Assembly (NCBI RefSeq): GCF_900142135.1
Contig: NZ_FQZU01000023.1
Coordinates: 30,006 to 94,005, forward strand
Direction of reading: 5' to 3'
DNA from: Desulfatibacillum alkenivorans DSM 16219
GTDB lineage: Bacteria; Desulfobacterota; Desulfobacteria; Desulfobacterales; Desulfatibacillaceae
Length of the DNA stretch: 64,000 bases
Shown: piece after piece, positions 26,498 through 36,469 of the stretch
Layout: every line of letters starts with the position of its first letter
How positions within the stretch are numbered: position 1 is the first letter of the stretch
Notes under the pieces: model-generated
Told to the model about the DNA's origin: nothing
Database searches by the model: none
Seen by the model: only the letters and a program-made list of their open reading frames with translations
Translations under genes and position numbers: made by a program

Positions 26498-26530
26498 CTC
26501 TTGCTTTCAAGCAAGAGTATTTTTGCTTTT
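26498..26530 (+). terminator. Terminator-like hairpin with T-rich tail
   Basis: CTCTTGCTT at 26498-26506 pairs with AAGCAAGAG at 26509-26517, with only two loop bases, so the apex must open. It is followed by TATTTTTGCTTTTATTT. No gene on the plus strand ends nearby, so it may end an unannotated transcript or be part of the repeat region. Confidence 0.45.
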
Positions 26531-26594
26531 ATTTAAGATACTTATAAATAGATTTTCGCCGCCATAGGACAAAAAACATGGATGACTCCAATCC

Positions 26595-27737
26595 TCATGG
26601 ATTGGCTTTGCAGTGGTTCTCGTATTCCTGCACCAGTTTTTGGACGGCCTGGGTGGGGGAGAGGCTTCCTTCCACCACGTCGGATTCAATGCCGGGAATC
26701 ATGGCTTTCACCGTGGGATTGCCGTAAAAGGCCGTCCGCAGATAATCGTCCACCATGGAGTGGACCCACCGGACCGTCTGGGCGTTGCGGCGGCGTTGAA
26801 ACACGCCGGAGGCCATGGTGTTGGCCTTGAACTTCTCCACGGTCCGCCACACGTCGGGAATTCTATCTCCGGTCAGGGAGGACGCGGTCAACGCTTGTGT
26901 GGTCCAGCCCTCGGTGGCCGGCAGCAGATAGTGGATGATGCGTTCAAATTCGGACCGGGCCGTTTCGGCGCGCTGCTTGTTATCGCCGTCGGCCTTGTTG
27001 ATGAGAATGGCGTCGGCGAGCTCCATGATGCCTTTTTTCATGCCCTGGAGTTCGTCGCCCGCTCCTGCTATCAGGACCAGCAAGAAGAAATCCACCATGG
27101 ACCGGACTTCGGTTTCGCTCTGGCCTACGCCCACGGTTTCCACCAAAATCACGTCGAACCCGGCGGCCTCGCAGACCAGCATGGTTTCGCGGCTTTTTCG
27201 GGTGACGCCGCCCAGGACTCCGCTGGATGGGCTGGGGCGGATGAAGGCGTTTTTATTGCGGGAGAGATTTTGCATGCGGGTTTTGTCGCCCAGGATGCTG
27301 CCCCGGGTGAGGGAGGACGAGGGGTCCACGGCCAGGACCGCCACTTTATGGCCCTGATCGCATAAAAGGGAGCCCAGGGCTTCGATAAAGGTGCTTTTGC
27401 CCGCGCCCGGCACGCCCGTAATGCCCACCCGGACGGAGTTTCCGGTGTGGGGGATGAGTTCCTTGAGCATGCGTTGAGCCCGCTCCATGTGGGCGGGAAC
27501 GTTGCTTTCCACCAGGGTGATGGCCCGGCCCAGGACGGTCCTGTCCTGGGCCAGGACGCCTTGGACGAAATCCTGCACCCGCAGGTTTTTGCGCCGAACC
27601 ACGGGCGGCGCGGCGGGTTTGGAGGCGCCGCCGGGCATGCCGTCGTGCCCGCCTTCCACGCCGTCAACAACCAGGGAAGCAAAGCCTTTGCCGTCACAAT
27701 CTTGGGGCGCCCATTCGGGGCGTTTGCCTGAACTCAT
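26595..27737 (-). CDS. meaB: Methylmalonyl-CoA mutase-associated G-protein chaperone MeaB
   Basis: The protein (380 residues from ATG 27737; GTG 27743 is also possible) has Walker A GVPGAGKSTF, the family block LAVDPSSSLTRGSILGDKTR, switch segment ETVGVGQSE and a late NKADGD guanine-recognition motif. MeaB protects and reloads the B12-dependent mutase using GTP. It is downstream of mutB with a 76-bp gap holding a strong hairpin. An N-terminal extension of about 45 Gly/Pro-rich residues precedes the conserved core, longer than usual. Confidence 0.93.
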   Translation of the reverse strand: MSSGKRPEWAPQDCDGKGFASLVVDGVEGGHDGMPGGASKPAAPPVVRRKNLRVQDFVQGVLAQDRTVLGRAITLVESNVPAHMERAQRMLKELIPHTGNSVRVGITGVPGAGKSTFIEALGSLLCDQGHKVAVLAVDPSSSLTRGSILGDKTRMQNLSRNKNAFIRPSPSSGVLGGVTRKSRETMLVCEAAGFDVILVETVGVGQSETEVRSMVDFFLLVLIAGAGDELQGMKKGIMELADAILINKADGDNKQRAETARSEFERIIHYLLPATEGWTTQALTASSLTGDRIPDVWRTVEKFKANTMASGVFQRRRNAQTVRWVHSMVDDYLRTAFYGNPTVKAMIPGIESDVVEGSLSPTQAVQKLVQEYENHCKANP

Positions 27738-27758
27738 GCGCACTCTCTATGCAATGCA

Positions 27759-27793
27759 AAGGGGCGCAACCGGGTAAAACGGCTGCGCCCCTT
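27759..27793 (-). promoter_or_regulatory. Intercistronic hairpin between mutB and meaB
   Basis: AAGGGGCGCA at 27759-27768 is a perfect inverted match to TGCGCCCCTT at 27784-27793, with a 15-nt loop. No T-run follows on the minus strand, so it may be a processing or stability element, or a weak attenuator that lowers meaB output. Confidence 0.6.
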
Positions 27794-27813
27794 CCGGTTA
27801 TCGTTGGACTGGA

Positions 27814-29991
27814 TTATTCAGCCAGCCGTTTGTTCAGCTCCACCATGACCTTTTGGGCCGCCACGGGGATGACCGTGCCGGGGCCGAAGATCAGGGATGC
27901 GCCGTGTTCTCTGAGGAACTCGTAATCCTGGGCCGGGATAACCCCGCCCACGATGACCATAATATCCTCACGGCCGTGTTTTTTCAACTCTTCCACCAAT
28001 TTGGGCAGAAGGGTTTTATGCCCGGCGGCCAGGCTGCTCATGCCGATGATGTGGACGTCGTTTTCCACAGCCTGGAGGGCTGCTTCCTCGGGCGTCTGGA
28101 ACAAGGGTCCGATGTCCACGTCGAATCCCAGGTCGGCGAAGGCCGTGGAGATGACCTTGGCGCCCCGGTCGTGCCCGTCCTGGCCCATTTTGGCGACCAT
28201 GATGCGGGGACGGCGGCCTTCGGTCTCCTCGAATTCGTCCGTCATCTTGCGGACGGCTGCCACTTCTTCCTCTTCGCCGAATTCCGTGCTGTATACGCCG
28301 GATACGCTGCGCGTCACTGCTTTATGCCTCCCGGTGACCTTTTCGATTGCATAGGAAATTTCGCCCAGGCTGGCCCGGACCCGCGCGGCCTTGACGGCCA
28401 GGTCCAGCAGGTTGCCGTTTCCGGTTTCCGCAGCCTTTGTAATGGCTTCCAGCGCCTGGGACACGGCGGCCTCGTCCCGGCCGTCCTTCAACTGGGCCAG
28501 ACGCCGGATCTGGGCGTCGCGCACGGCCGTGTTGTCCACTTCCAGGACTTCCATGGGATCTTCCGTTTCGGGGCGATATTTGTTGACGCCCACGATGACT
28601 TCCTTTTTGGAGTCGATGCGCGCCTGCCTGCGGGCCGCCGCTTCTTCAATTCGCATTTTGGGAAGCCCGGTGTCAATGGCTTTCGCCATGCCGCCCAGGG
28701 ATTCGATCTCGCAAATATGGCCCCAGGCGCGATCCACGATCTGGGAAGTGAGGCTTTCCAGATAGTAGGACCCGGCCCAGGGATCCACCACCTTGCAGAT
28801 TTTGGTTTCGTCCTGGAGGAACAACTGGGTGTTCCTGGCGATCCGGGCCGAAAAATCCGTGGGCAGGGCGATGGCTTCGTCCAGGGAGTTGGTGTGCAGG
28901 CTCTGGGTATGGCCCAAAGCGGCGGACATGGCCTCGATGCAGGTCCTGCAAACGTTGTTGTAAGGATCCTGCTCGGTGAGGCTCCAGCCCGAGGTCTGGG
29001 TGTGGGTGCGCAAGGCCAGGCTCTTGGGATTTTTGGGATCGAAGCCCTTGATGAGCTTGGCCCAAATCAAGCGGCCCGCCCGGAGCTTGGCCACTTCCAT
29101 GAAGTGGTTCATGCCCGTGCCCCAGAAAAAGGACAGGCGGGGCGCAAAAGTGTCCACGCTCATGCCTGCGGCCACGCCGGTTTTGACGTACTGATAGCCG
29201 TCGGCCAGGGTGTAGCCCAGTTCGATGTCGGCCGTGGCGCCGGCTTCCTGCATATGGTAGCCCGAGATGCTGATGCTGTTGAACTTGGGCATGTTCTGGC
29301 TGGTGAATTCAAAGATGTCCGCGATGATCTTCATGGAGGGCGTGGGCGGATAAATGTAGGTGTTCCGCACCATGTATTCCTTGAGGATGTCGTTCTGGAT
29401 CGTGCCCGTAAGCTGCTCGTGGGATACGCCCTGCTCTTCGGCGGCCACGATATAATAGGCCAGGATGGGCAAGACCGCGCCGTTCATGGTCATGGACACG
29501 GACATCTGGTCCAATGGAATGCCGTCAAACAGGATTTTCATGTCCAGGATGGAGTCCACGGCCACGCCGGCCTTGCCTACGTCGCCCACCACGCGTTCGT
29601 GGTCCGAGTCGTAGCCGCGATGGGTGGCCAAGTCGAAGGCAATGGACAGGCCCTTCTGGCCCATGGCCAGGTTGCGGCGGTAGAATGCGTTGGATTCCTC
29701 AGCCGTGGAAAAGCCCGCGTACTGGCGGACCGTCCAGGGCCTGGTGACGAACATGGTGGGGTAAGGCCCGCGAAGATAAGGCGGGATGCCGGACACAAAT
29801 CCGGTGTGCTCCAGATCGGCGACGTCTTCCCCCGTGTACAGGGCCTTGACCGGAATCTGCTCGTTGGTCATCCATTCAAAATCTATAGCGTCGGCGGCAG
29901 CCTGATCCAGGGCTGCCTTCCATTCGGCCAGTCCCGCCTTGGATTTGGGCGGGTTATAAGCCATGGCAGTAAAATCAGGTGTCTTATTCAT
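27814..29991 (-). CDS. mutB: Methylmalonyl-CoA mutase, large (catalytic) subunit
   Basis: The 725-residue protein has the acyl-CoA mutase TIM-barrel (to about 560) with [19 protein letters not shown] and [15 protein letters not shown]. The C-terminal B12-binding domain (about 595-725) carries the DGHDRG motif with the cobalt-ligating His about 606, followed by VGGVIPAQD. It interconverts succinyl-CoA and methylmalonyl-CoA using adenosylcobalamin. Its ATG overlaps the end of the small-subunit gene by 8 bp. In alkane- or fatty-acid-oxidising anaerobes a mutase of this kind rearranges substituted succinyl-CoA; that use here is inference. Confidence 0.96.
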   Translation of the reverse strand: MNKTPDFTAMAYNPPKSKAGLAEWKAALDQAAADAIDFEWMTNEQIPVKALYTGEDVADLEHTGFVSGIPPYLRGPYPTMFVTRPWTVRQYAGFSTAEESNAFYRRNLAMGQKGLSIAFDLATHRGYDSDHERVVGDVGKAGVAVDSILDMKILFDGIPLDQMSVSMTMNGAVLPILAYYIVAAEEQGVSHEQLTGTIQNDILKEYMVRNTYIYPPTPSMKIIADIFEFTSQNMPKFNSISISGYHMQEAGATADIELGYTLADGYQYVKTGVAAGMSVDTFAPRLSFFWGTGMNHFMEVAKLRAGRLIWAKLIKGFDPKNPKSLALRTHTQTSGWSLTEQDPYNNVCRTCIEAMSAALGHTQSLHTNSLDEAIALPTDFSARIARNTQLFLQDETKICKVVDPWAGSYYLESLTSQIVDRAWGHICEIESLGGMAKAIDTGLPKMRIEEAAARRQARIDSKKEVIVGVNKYRPETEDPMEVLEVDNTAVRDAQIRRLAQLKDGRDEAAVSQALEAITKAAETGNGNLLDLAVKAARVRASLGEISYAIEKVTGRHKAVTRSVSGVYSTEFGEEEEVAAVRKMTDEFEETEGRRPRIMVAKMGQDGHDRGAKVISTAFADLGFDVDIGPLFQTPEEAALQAVENDVHIIGMSSLAAGHKTLLPKLVEELKKHGREDIMVIVGGVIPAQDYEFLREHGASLIFGPGTVIPVAAQKVMVELNKRLAE

Positions 29992-32158
29992 GAGTCAGTC
30001 CGCTCCGTTTTTGAAGGTTTAACAGCAGGGTGTAGCAATCAGCCCCCATAAAGATGTAATCGTCCATCCCTGCGTCCCTGTAGGATTGCTCCAGGTCCTT
30101 GGCAGGCTTGCCGGCAAGGAGCACGAAGGCGCCGGAGACTTTTTCCTTGAGCAGTTTGGCCAGGGGCGGAACCACTTCGGGATAGGCTTTATCCGTGGAG
30201 CAGATGATGGCGATCTTCGCGCCGGAATCGGCGAAGGCCTGGGCGCAGTCTTCAGGCGTCTGGAACCCGGTGTTTTCCACCATTTCAAATCCGCCGGGCT
30301 GGAAAAATCCGCCGGAGAAGTCGGCCCGGGCCTTATGCTGCGGAATGGGGCCCATGTTAGCCAGGAAAATCTTAACCCGCTGGCCGGTTTCCTTTATATG
30401 CTTGTCCATGGCGAAACGGAGGCTTTCAAAAGGCTCCGAGCCCCGGTGGACGGCCAAGGGCGTCACGCTTCCGGAACCGGCTTCCAGGGTTCCAAAGATG
30501 GCGCTCAGGCTGGCGCCGGCCTGGGCTGCGGCCACGGCTTTGTCCATGGTTTCGGGCGCCGCCGGGCTGTTTTTCATGGCCTCTTCCAGGGCTTTCAGCA
30601 TGTCGCCGCCGTTTCCGGCCGCCTTGCAGAATTCCTCCACCTGGGCCGCCCGTTGGGATTGCAGCGCGGCGTGATCCACCGCCGGGACTTCCAGGGGCGT
30701 TTCCGCCAGGTTGGCGTACATGTTGGTTCCCACAAAGACGTCTTTGCGCTTTTTGATGTTCTTGGCCTTTTGAGCGGCCACGTCCGCGCACAGGCTTTGA
30801 GGCAGGCCTTGCTCCAGGGCCTTGGCCATGCCGCCGGCCTTTTCGATTTCCTGAAAAATGCCCCAGGCTTTTTCGGCCACCGTGTCCGTGAGGGTTTCCA
30901 CAAACCAGGAACCGCCCGAAGGATCCACGGGTTGGGTGAACCGGCTTTCCTCCTGCAAGACGATCTGCAGATTGCGGGACACCCTGCGGGAGAACTCGTT
31001 GGGCTGACGGGCGACTTCGTCAAAAGGCGCCACGTAAACCATGTCCGCGCCGCCCATGGCGGCTGCAAAGCACTCGGTGGTGTTTCTCAGCATATTCACG
31101 TAAGGATCGCACAGAGTCTTGGTCCAGGCCGAGGTGCGGGCGAACATGAACAGTTTCTGCGATTCTTCATTGCCGCCGAAAGCGTCGGCGATCTGGGTCC
31201 AAAGAATGCGCGCCGCCCTGAGCTTGGCGATCTCCATAAAAAAATGGCCGCCCACGGAAAAGGAGAAGCAAACCTTGGGAGCGATCACATCGAATTCCAC
31301 CCCGCGCTCCTGCATGGCCCTGACGTATTCCACGGCCGTGGCCATGGCGAAAGCCAGTTCCTGAGTGGCGCTGGCGCCCGCGTCATGATAGGGCGAGCCG
31401 CTGGCGATGATGGTCCGCACATGGCGGGCGTTGGACTTGGCCCACATGAGCAAGGCGGTCATGGAGTCGTAAGCCGCATTCAACGAAATGGGGATGGCGC
31501 CCTTGGCGGCCAATTCCCCCAGAGGATCGGCGCCGACGCATCCGGCCAGGCTGGCGGCGAACTTGCCGCTCACCAACTGTCCGGCGGCCATAAGGCTGGC
31601 TATGGGAAGGGCCGTGGCCCCTGCATTGACGAACATGGGAATGTTGGCGGTGTCCACCCCGGCCAGCGCCTTGGCGAAATCGCCTGCGCAAGCTGCGGAA
31701 AGCCCCATGGCCCCCACGTCTTCCGCCTTGGCCCGCCCCGGATCCTGACCCAGCTTGACTGCAGGGTCCAAAACCACCTGCAGGCCGGTCTGGCCCCTTT
31801 CCAGATCATGCACCGCCGCCTTGTTGAACTCCTCGGGCGTGGAGCACGAAATAGCCTGACAAATGTTCCAGGGATTGATCAGGAAGCCGTCCGCCTTGGT
31901 TCCGCGCACAAAGGGGGCGCTTCCCGGCATGGTGTCTATGTGCGGTAAATCCTTGATTTCATGCTGCCAGTACATGGGCTGAAGATCAATGTCCTCATAG
32001 GTTTTGGTGATGACCTTCTTTTCAAAGGGCGCGCCTTTGAGGCTGGCCACCGCCGCATCGTACCATTCCTGATAGCTGGGGAAGGAAAACTCGGAAAAGA
32101 GCTTCTCTCCTTCACCCCTCGGGGTTAGGGTCGGTGCATTGTTTGACATGGTAGACAT
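29984..32158 (-). CDS. mutA: Methylmalonyl-CoA mutase, small (structural) subunit
   Basis: The 724-residue protein is homologous to the large subunit over its whole length but lacks its active-site features. In its C-terminal B12-like domain (about 590-720) the DxHxxG motif is replaced by PQHKARADF, so it should not ligate cobalamin through the His. This is the normal condition of the small subunit in heterodimeric mutases. It is the first gene of mutA-mutB-meaB, starting at ATG 32158 with ACGGAGCGG upstream. Confidence 0.93.
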   Translation of the reverse strand: MSTMSNNAPTLTPRGEGEKLFSEFSFPSYQEWYDAAVASLKGAPFEKKVITKTYEDIDLQPMYWQHEIKDLPHIDTMPGSAPFVRGTKADGFLINPWNICQAISCSTPEEFNKAAVHDLERGQTGLQVVLDPAVKLGQDPGRAKAEDVGAMGLSAACAGDFAKALAGVDTANIPMFVNAGATALPIASLMAAGQLVSGKFAASLAGCVGADPLGELAAKGAIPISLNAAYDSMTALLMWAKSNARHVRTIIASGSPYHDAGASATQELAFAMATAVEYVRAMQERGVEFDVIAPKVCFSFSVGGHFFMEIAKLRAARILWTQIADAFGGNEESQKLFMFARTSAWTKTLCDPYVNMLRNTTECFAAAMGGADMVYVAPFDEVARQPNEFSRRVSRNLQIVLQEESRFTQPVDPSGGSWFVETLTDTVAEKAWGIFQEIEKAGGMAKALEQGLPQSLCADVAAQKAKNIKKRKDVFVGTNMYANLAETPLEVPAVDHAALQSQRAAQVEEFCKAAGNGGDMLKALEEAMKNSPAAPETMDKAVAAAQAGASLSAIFGTLEAGSGSVTPLAVHRGSEPFESLRFAMDKHIKETGQRVKIFLANMGPIPQHKARADFSGGFFQPGGFEMVENTGFQTPEDCAQAFADSGAKIAIICSTDKAYPEVVPPLAKLLKEKVSGAFVLLAGKPAKDLEQSYRDAGMDDYIFMGADCYTLLLNLQKRSGLTHE

Positions 32159-32589
32159 CCGCTCCGTTGGTTATGGGTAAAAATGAAAAAAGGGCGGCCC
32201 CTGAACAAAATTTATTCCACTCGATCAATTTTATGGCCGAACGGGTTGGATTCAGAAGCGCGTCTCGCATCGCCAGGCAAAAAAAACAGGCCGCGTCCAA
32301 GCCATGAAAGTAAAAGAGAAACAAGCAGCTTTCTATTATTTTCAATAACTTGCAATTTCGCGCCGCATAGCGCGCCGGTTTTTTCCATCATGTTGTTCCA
32401 GCGCTTGATGTAAATTTATCATAGCCCGAATAAATATGCCATATTTTTTTGTAAAAGGAAAAGGGGGAATCGCCTGAAAATGGGCATTTTTTGAAGGGGG
32501 GAATGGCTTAGGGACTCCCTCCGGCCCAAGAGCCGGGCCGGAGGGACTTGAATGTAAAGCGCGGCGGACCGCCGCACGAATTAGGGGCC
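32159..32589. other. Intergenic region upstream of the mutase operon
   Basis: This 431-bp stretch probably holds the mutAB-meaB promoter and the fmdB-like gene's transcript end. AT-rich tracts occur at 32205-32235 and 32405-32455. No cobalamin riboswitch signature (B12 box) is visible. A perfect 12-bp hairpin lies at 32516-32546. Confidence 0.45.
32516..32546 (-). terminator. Strong hairpin after the FmdB-like gene
   Basis: TCCCTCCGGCCC at 32516-32527 pairs perfectly with GGGCCGGAGGGA at 32535-32546 (7-nt loop). It lies 43 bp past the stop of the gene at 32590. A T-run is missing, so termination efficiency is uncertain. Confidence 0.5.
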
Positions 32590-32784
32590 TCAGGAAAAGC
32601 CGCCGGGAGGGCCGCATGAGGACTTAGCAAAGGAACCGCCCCGCCGGCTGGAAAAGCAGGACATAAGGCGTTCGGTTTCCTTGGCGCCGCATTTGGGGCA
32701 TGGGGGCGTTTCCTTGTCGGACATTCCCACAATTTCCTCAAAGTCCCGGCCGCATTTTTTGCAGTTGAATTCGTAAATGGGCAT
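32590..32784 (-). CDS. FmdB-family zinc-ribbon protein (second copy)
   Basis: The 64-residue protein begins MPIYEFNCKKCGRDFEEIVG and has a second pair, CPKCGAKETERLMS, making one zinc ribbon, then a Gly/Ser-rich tail. It resembles the FmdB-like protein at 16657, so the genome holds at least two. GGAGG precedes the ATG. The gene is downstream of the molybdopterin oxidoreductase but separated by a terminator, so it is probably an independent unit. Confidence 0.85.
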   Translation of the reverse strand: MPIYEFNCKKCGRDFEEIVGMSDKETPPCPKCGAKETERLMSCFSSRRGGSFAKSSCGPPGGFS

Positions 32785-32939
32785 GATTTCCTCCGTTTGG
32801 TGAATTGTCGCTAACTATCAAAATAAGACAAGGAATAGAGGGCGTCAATATATAGCCAGGAAGGAATTGGCGGCGTTGGGATTCACTCTTCCTGTATTGC
32901 GTGAAGGAATCAGCATATGTATGCCTCGCCGCCCGCAAC

Positions 32940-32974
32940 AAAAAAAGGGGCGGCCCGTGCTTTCCGGGCCGCCC
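32940..32974 (-). terminator. Rho-independent terminator of the molybdopterin oxidoreductase gene
   Basis: On the minus strand GGGCGGCCCG and CGGGCCGCCC form a perfect 10-bp stem with a 7-nt loop (32948-32974), followed by CTTTTTTTG. It lies 43 bp after the stop codon at 33017. Confidence 0.9.
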
Positions 32975-33016
32975 TATTGGAATCATTGCTTGTTGATTTT
33001 TGATGGTGGAAGGATC

Positions 33017-35227
33017 TTACCCCACGCACCCCAGGGTGGGGTCGGGAACTTCGATCTTATGGCGCTTGTCCCGTTTGCGTTTTATCTGGCAAAGCAGGGT
33101 TTTGTACACGGGAAAGCCGGAAATGGGATCGAACTGCTCCAGGTCGGTGAGCATGTTCACGTTCGCCGCCTGCCATTCCTCGGTTCCCAAGGGGCCGCCG
33201 CCGCCCACCGGAGCGTAGACGAATCCCTCCATGATTTTATCCGTGACGAAAACCCGCATGACCACCGAACCCCGGGCGGTTTTGAGCGTGGCCAGATCGC
33301 CGGTTTCCAGCCTGCGTTCGGCCGCGTCCGCCGGGCTTATTTGAATGGCCGGGGAGGGGAATTTTTTCATGAACCTCGGGATGGCCCGGAAGCAGGACTT
33401 CATGTCCGGCTTGAAGGGGCCGGTGCCCAGGATCAGGGGGAATTTCTTGAAACGGTCGGGATCGCTCACCGGAGTTTCAAAGGATTCCTCGTACTTGGGC
33501 AGGCCGTCGTAACCGTGCTTTTCCAGGACGGTGGACTTGATTTCAAATTTTCCGGACGGGGTTTCAAACCCGGGCTTGCCGTCTTTCCGGAGCAGGCCTT
33601 TTTCCCATTTTTTGTATTCCATGGGCTTGCCGGGCTTTTTGATCACGAATTTTTCCGCGCTCAGTAGATCGTCCAGGCTGTAGCCCGAGCCTTCCAGGAC
33701 GGAGCCCAAAAGGGTCTTGGGATCTTTGGCGTATAAACTTCCGTAGCCCAGGCGTTCGGCCAGTTCCGCCAGGATCTGGTGATTGGGCTTGGCCTCGCCC
33801 ACGGGTTCGATCATTTTTTCCCGGTAGCGGATAGCGTTGCCGTAATAGCAATAGGATTCCTGCTCAAAAGCCGTGGATGCAGGCAGCACAATGTCTGCAA
33901 AGGCGGCGTCCCTGGTCATTTGCAGGTCGATGCAGACCAAAAAGTCCAGCTCCTCCATGGCTTTTTGCCAGACCTTGGGGTCGGGCCACGCCGTGAGGAT
34001 GGATGCGCCCTGGATGAACAGCCCCCGGATTTTATAGGGATCGCCGTCGATAATGGCCTTGGGCAGGAGGATGGCGTGGGGCTCTCCGCCGCAGTATTCC
34101 GCATAAACCGGAAACTTGTCCGCGCCGATGGATTTCCCGAAGCCCGGAGTTTCCTTTAATATGGATTTGTTCAGGGGGATGAAGGCGTCATGATGCAAAA
34201 AGTTGCGGCCGCCTTCCACGTCCAACTGGCCGGCCACGGCCCACAAAGCCATGACCGCCCGGATGTTCTGAACGCCGCTTTTGGTGTATTCCAGGCCCGT
34301 GTACATGACGTAGGTTGCGCCGTCGGCCTCGGCGATGCTTTCGGCCAGCTCCTCGATGCGGTCCGCGTCAATGCCGGTCAATTCCGAGACGTATTCCGGG
34401 GTGAAGTCCTCCACGTATTCGGCGAACTCCTCAAAGCCCTGGCACCAGTTTTCCGTAAAATCCTTGTCGTGCAAATCGTCCCGGATGATCACATGCGCCA
34501 GGGCCAGGGCCAGGGCGCCGTCCGTGCCGGGGCGGATGGGCAGCCATTCGGCGCCGGGCAGGTCCGCGCTTTTGGTGCGCCGGGGATCGATGACGATGAT
34601 TTCCGCGCCTTCCTCTGCGGCCCGCTCCAGCTTGCTGAACGCCGCCGGCGGGGTGGACGTGGAGGGATCCGTCCCCCAGACCAGGATCAGGTCTGCGTTG
34701 TCCAGGTCGGAGTACATGTCTATATGGAGGCAGCCCATGGTGACTTTGGGCGCCAATACGCCCAGGGACGTATAGCACGGGGCGCCCACGCCGAAGGTGT
34801 TGGGAGATCCAAACGGGAACAACACGCTGGAGGCCAGGTAGATTTCCGAGCCCTTCAACTGGTACGCGTCCTTAAAGGAGCGCTCGTAGGTTCCGGTGCC
34901 TGCGTAAAAGCCCACGGATTCCGGGCCGTACTTTTCCTTTAACTCGTTCAGCTTGGCTGCTATCTCGTCGTATGCTTCGTCCCAGGTGACGGGCTCGAAC
35001 TCGTAGGTCCCTTTGGGGCCGGTGCGCCTTAAAGGCGTGGACAGCCTTTTGTCCGAGTACACAATGTCCCGGGCGCTTTTTGATATGGGGCACAGGACCT
35101 CGCCCATGGGCGCGTCCGGGTCCGGCTCCAAATGGTCGATCTTTCCTTCATCGTCAAAATGGACAATCACGCCGCAACCCGGGCTGTGAAAGCACAGGCC
35201 GCAAATGCCATGTTTGGTTTGCGTCAT
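33017..35227 (-). CDS. Molybdopterin oxidoreductase (DMSO reductase superfamily)
   Basis: The 736-residue cytoplasmic-type protein has an N-terminal 4Fe-4S site: Cys9, Cys12, Cys18 and Cys46 (CGLCFHSPGC, then LCPIS). The Mo/W-bis-MGD-binding domains follow, with LVWGTDPSTSTPPA and VIDPRRTKSADLPG. APCYTSLG, about residue 145, may supply a Cys molybdenum ligand as in formate dehydrogenase- or thiosulfate-reductase-like enzymes. A C-terminal molydopterin dinucleotide-binding domain is present. No Tat signal is seen. There is no electron-transfer subunit next to it. The substrate cannot be assigned. Confidence 0.88.
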   Translation of the reverse strand: MTQTKHGICGLCFHSPGCGVIVHFDDEGKIDHLEPDPDAPMGEVLCPISKSARDIVYSDKRLSTPLRRTGPKGTYEFEPVTWDEAYDEIAAKLNELKEKYGPESVGFYAGTGTYERSFKDAYQLKGSEIYLASSVLFPFGSPNTFGVGAPCYTSLGVLAPKVTMGCLHIDMYSDLDNADLILVWGTDPSTSTPPAAFSKLERAAEEGAEIIVIDPRRTKSADLPGAEWLPIRPGTDGALALALAHVIIRDDLHDKDFTENWCQGFEEFAEYVEDFTPEYVSELTGIDADRIEELAESIAEADGATYVMYTGLEYTKSGVQNIRAVMALWAVAGQLDVEGGRNFLHHDAFIPLNKSILKETPGFGKSIGADKFPVYAEYCGGEPHAILLPKAIIDGDPYKIRGLFIQGASILTAWPDPKVWQKAMEELDFLVCIDLQMTRDAAFADIVLPASTAFEQESYCYYGNAIRYREKMIEPVGEAKPNHQILAELAERLGYGSLYAKDPKTLLGSVLEGSGYSLDDLLSAEKFVIKKPGKPMEYKKWEKGLLRKDGKPGFETPSGKFEIKSTVLEKHGYDGLPKYEESFETPVSDPDRFKKFPLILGTGPFKPDMKSCFRAIPRFMKKFPSPAIQISPADAAERRLETGDLATLKTARGSVVMRVFVTDKIMEGFVYAPVGGGGPLGTEEWQAANVNMLTDLEQFDPISGFPVYKTLLCQIKRKRDKRHKIEVPDPTLGCVG

Positions 35228-35250
35228 AACTCTTTCCTGTCAGGGGGTTG

Positions 35251-36192
35251 CTATCTGACTCCAATGAGGTACTGGGAGTGAATATGCTCCCATAAATTTT
35301 CCGTCTTTCTGATCTTCCACAAAACGTCCCCTTTTTTGCTCACTTCGAAGGGAGGGGTAAAGACCCCGTCCCCATTGCTGAGCAGGCGTTCCATGTTATC
35401 CATCCCGCGGCCCTTGTAAGGCCCCTGGTTGCGGCCTCCCAGCCAAAGGTCCGGGGTGGAGACGGAAGCGTCCCAGGAAAAGGGATCGGAAAAAACAAAC
35501 ACGGAATCCTTCTTTTTAAGAACCCGGTTGACGTCCTGCAAGTGCTGGATAGGGTGAGGAACCTTTTCCAGAATGTTGATGGACGAAGCCGTGGAAAACA
35601 AATCATCGTGAAAAGGCAGAGCCAGGGCGTCCGCCACAATAAACTCCACCCGGTCGTAGTTCCAGTCCGGGTTGAGTTCGCAAACCTGCCGCTCCGTGAT
35701 ATTGCCTTCCAGGATCATGTCAAAATGCAGGCTTCTTTCCTTCATAATGCGCCGCGCCCGCTTGATAAAGGACAGGGAGGTGTCCAGGCCGATAACGCGG
35801 GTGTGGGTCTTGCTCAGGTCAAAGGACAGCCTGCCCACGGCGCACCCGATGTCCACGGCGTAGCCGTTTTTTCCGTCAAACAAGGAGGACCAGATGGTGT
35901 ATGCGTCCGTGGAGTTGGGGCCGTTGAAAAATTCGGAAAAGTGGCTCCACAAATACGCGGACAGCATGCTCTGGGAATTGTATCCCGAGGTTTCGGACAA
36001 AATATGCCGGGTTTTCTTGGGCAGCAGGATGGCCACGCCGCCGGAAATCTCGAACTTGGCGCCGCAATCCGTGCAGACGAGCCTCCCCTCCATGACGTCG
36101 TCGTCAACTTCTTCTTCAATTATCAAATCCAAAAGATTTTTATTGGAAAAACATTCCGGACAAGCCAGATCGTTTTGCAGCCATTTCTTCAT
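35251..36192 (-). CDS. SAM-dependent methyltransferase with N-terminal Trm112-like zinc ribbon
   Basis: The 313-residue protein has an N-terminal zinc ribbon with Cys11/Cys14 (ACPEC) and Cys40/Cys43 (CTDCGAKFEI), followed by GGVAILLPKK as in Trm112-like domains. The SAM-binding motif VDIGCAVGRLSFDL lies at about 113, with GLDTSLSFIKRAR next. The C-terminal part is the usual class I core. The substrate is unknown. It lies 23 bp upstream of the molybdopterin oxidoreductase gene in the same direction, so the two are probably co-transcribed. Confidence 0.85.
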   Translation of the reverse strand: MKKWLQNDLACPECFSNKNLLDLIIEEEVDDDVMEGRLVCTDCGAKFEISGGVAILLPKKTRHILSETSGYNSQSMLSAYLWSHFSEFFNGPNSTDAYTIWSSLFDGKNGYAVDIGCAVGRLSFDLSKTHTRVIGLDTSLSFIKRARRIMKERSLHFDMILEGNITERQVCELNPDWNYDRVEFIVADALALPFHDDLFSTASSINILEKVPHPIQHLQDVNRVLKKKDSVFVFSDPFSWDASVSTPDLWLGGRNQGPYKGRGMDNMERLLSNGDGVFTPPFEVSKKGDVLWKIRKTENLWEHIHSQYLIGVR

Positions 36193-36391
36193 TAATTAAA
36201 ACCTTCCATCGCCCCGCGTACGAGGTTGTCAATATATAATCTCCAAAACCGAGTTTATAAAAGATATTCCATGAAGGGGGTCTTGGCAACCTTTTAAGCC
36301 GTAATAGCATATTTTTGAAAAGATAATATATTGATAATATGCAGTAAAATTGGAAAAATTAAAGAATAATGACAATCAGTGTCAATCCAGA

Positions 36392-36423
36392 ATGGGGTCA
36401 AGTCTACGTTTGACGTTTGAGCC
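36392..36423 (+). repeat. Short GGGGTCAAA element, plus orientation
   Basis: Core GGGGTCAAGTCTACGTTTG, then ACGTTTGAGCC. It lies 47 bp past the stop of the hypothetical gene at 36470 (minus strand) and upstream of the methyltransferase. Confidence 0.85.
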
Positions 36424-36469
36424 GCTCGTTTGGAAATCAGTCCATAAAGGCGCCTCTCCAAATAGGCTT

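Larger units (their letters stand above)
25783..26594. other. Long intergenic region with dispersed repeat
   Basis: No gene is convincing across these 812 bp; the open frames seen follow the repeat, not codon bias. It contains a copy of the 200-bp AGGGCAAGCCCT repeat family at 26010-26356. A CCCAGGCAC...GTGCCTGGG hairpin lies at 26411-26437, and a terminator-like hairpin at 26498-26530. Confidence 0.5.

Noticed and set aside
27853..31948. Long open frames on the plus strand opposite mutA and mutB, up to 732 codons
   Set aside because: They are antisense shadows of the GC-rich mutase genes, without ribosome sites or recognisable protein families.
32159..32589. Cobalamin riboswitch upstream of the mutase operon
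   Set aside because: No B12-box sequence or its typical stem arrangement could be found.
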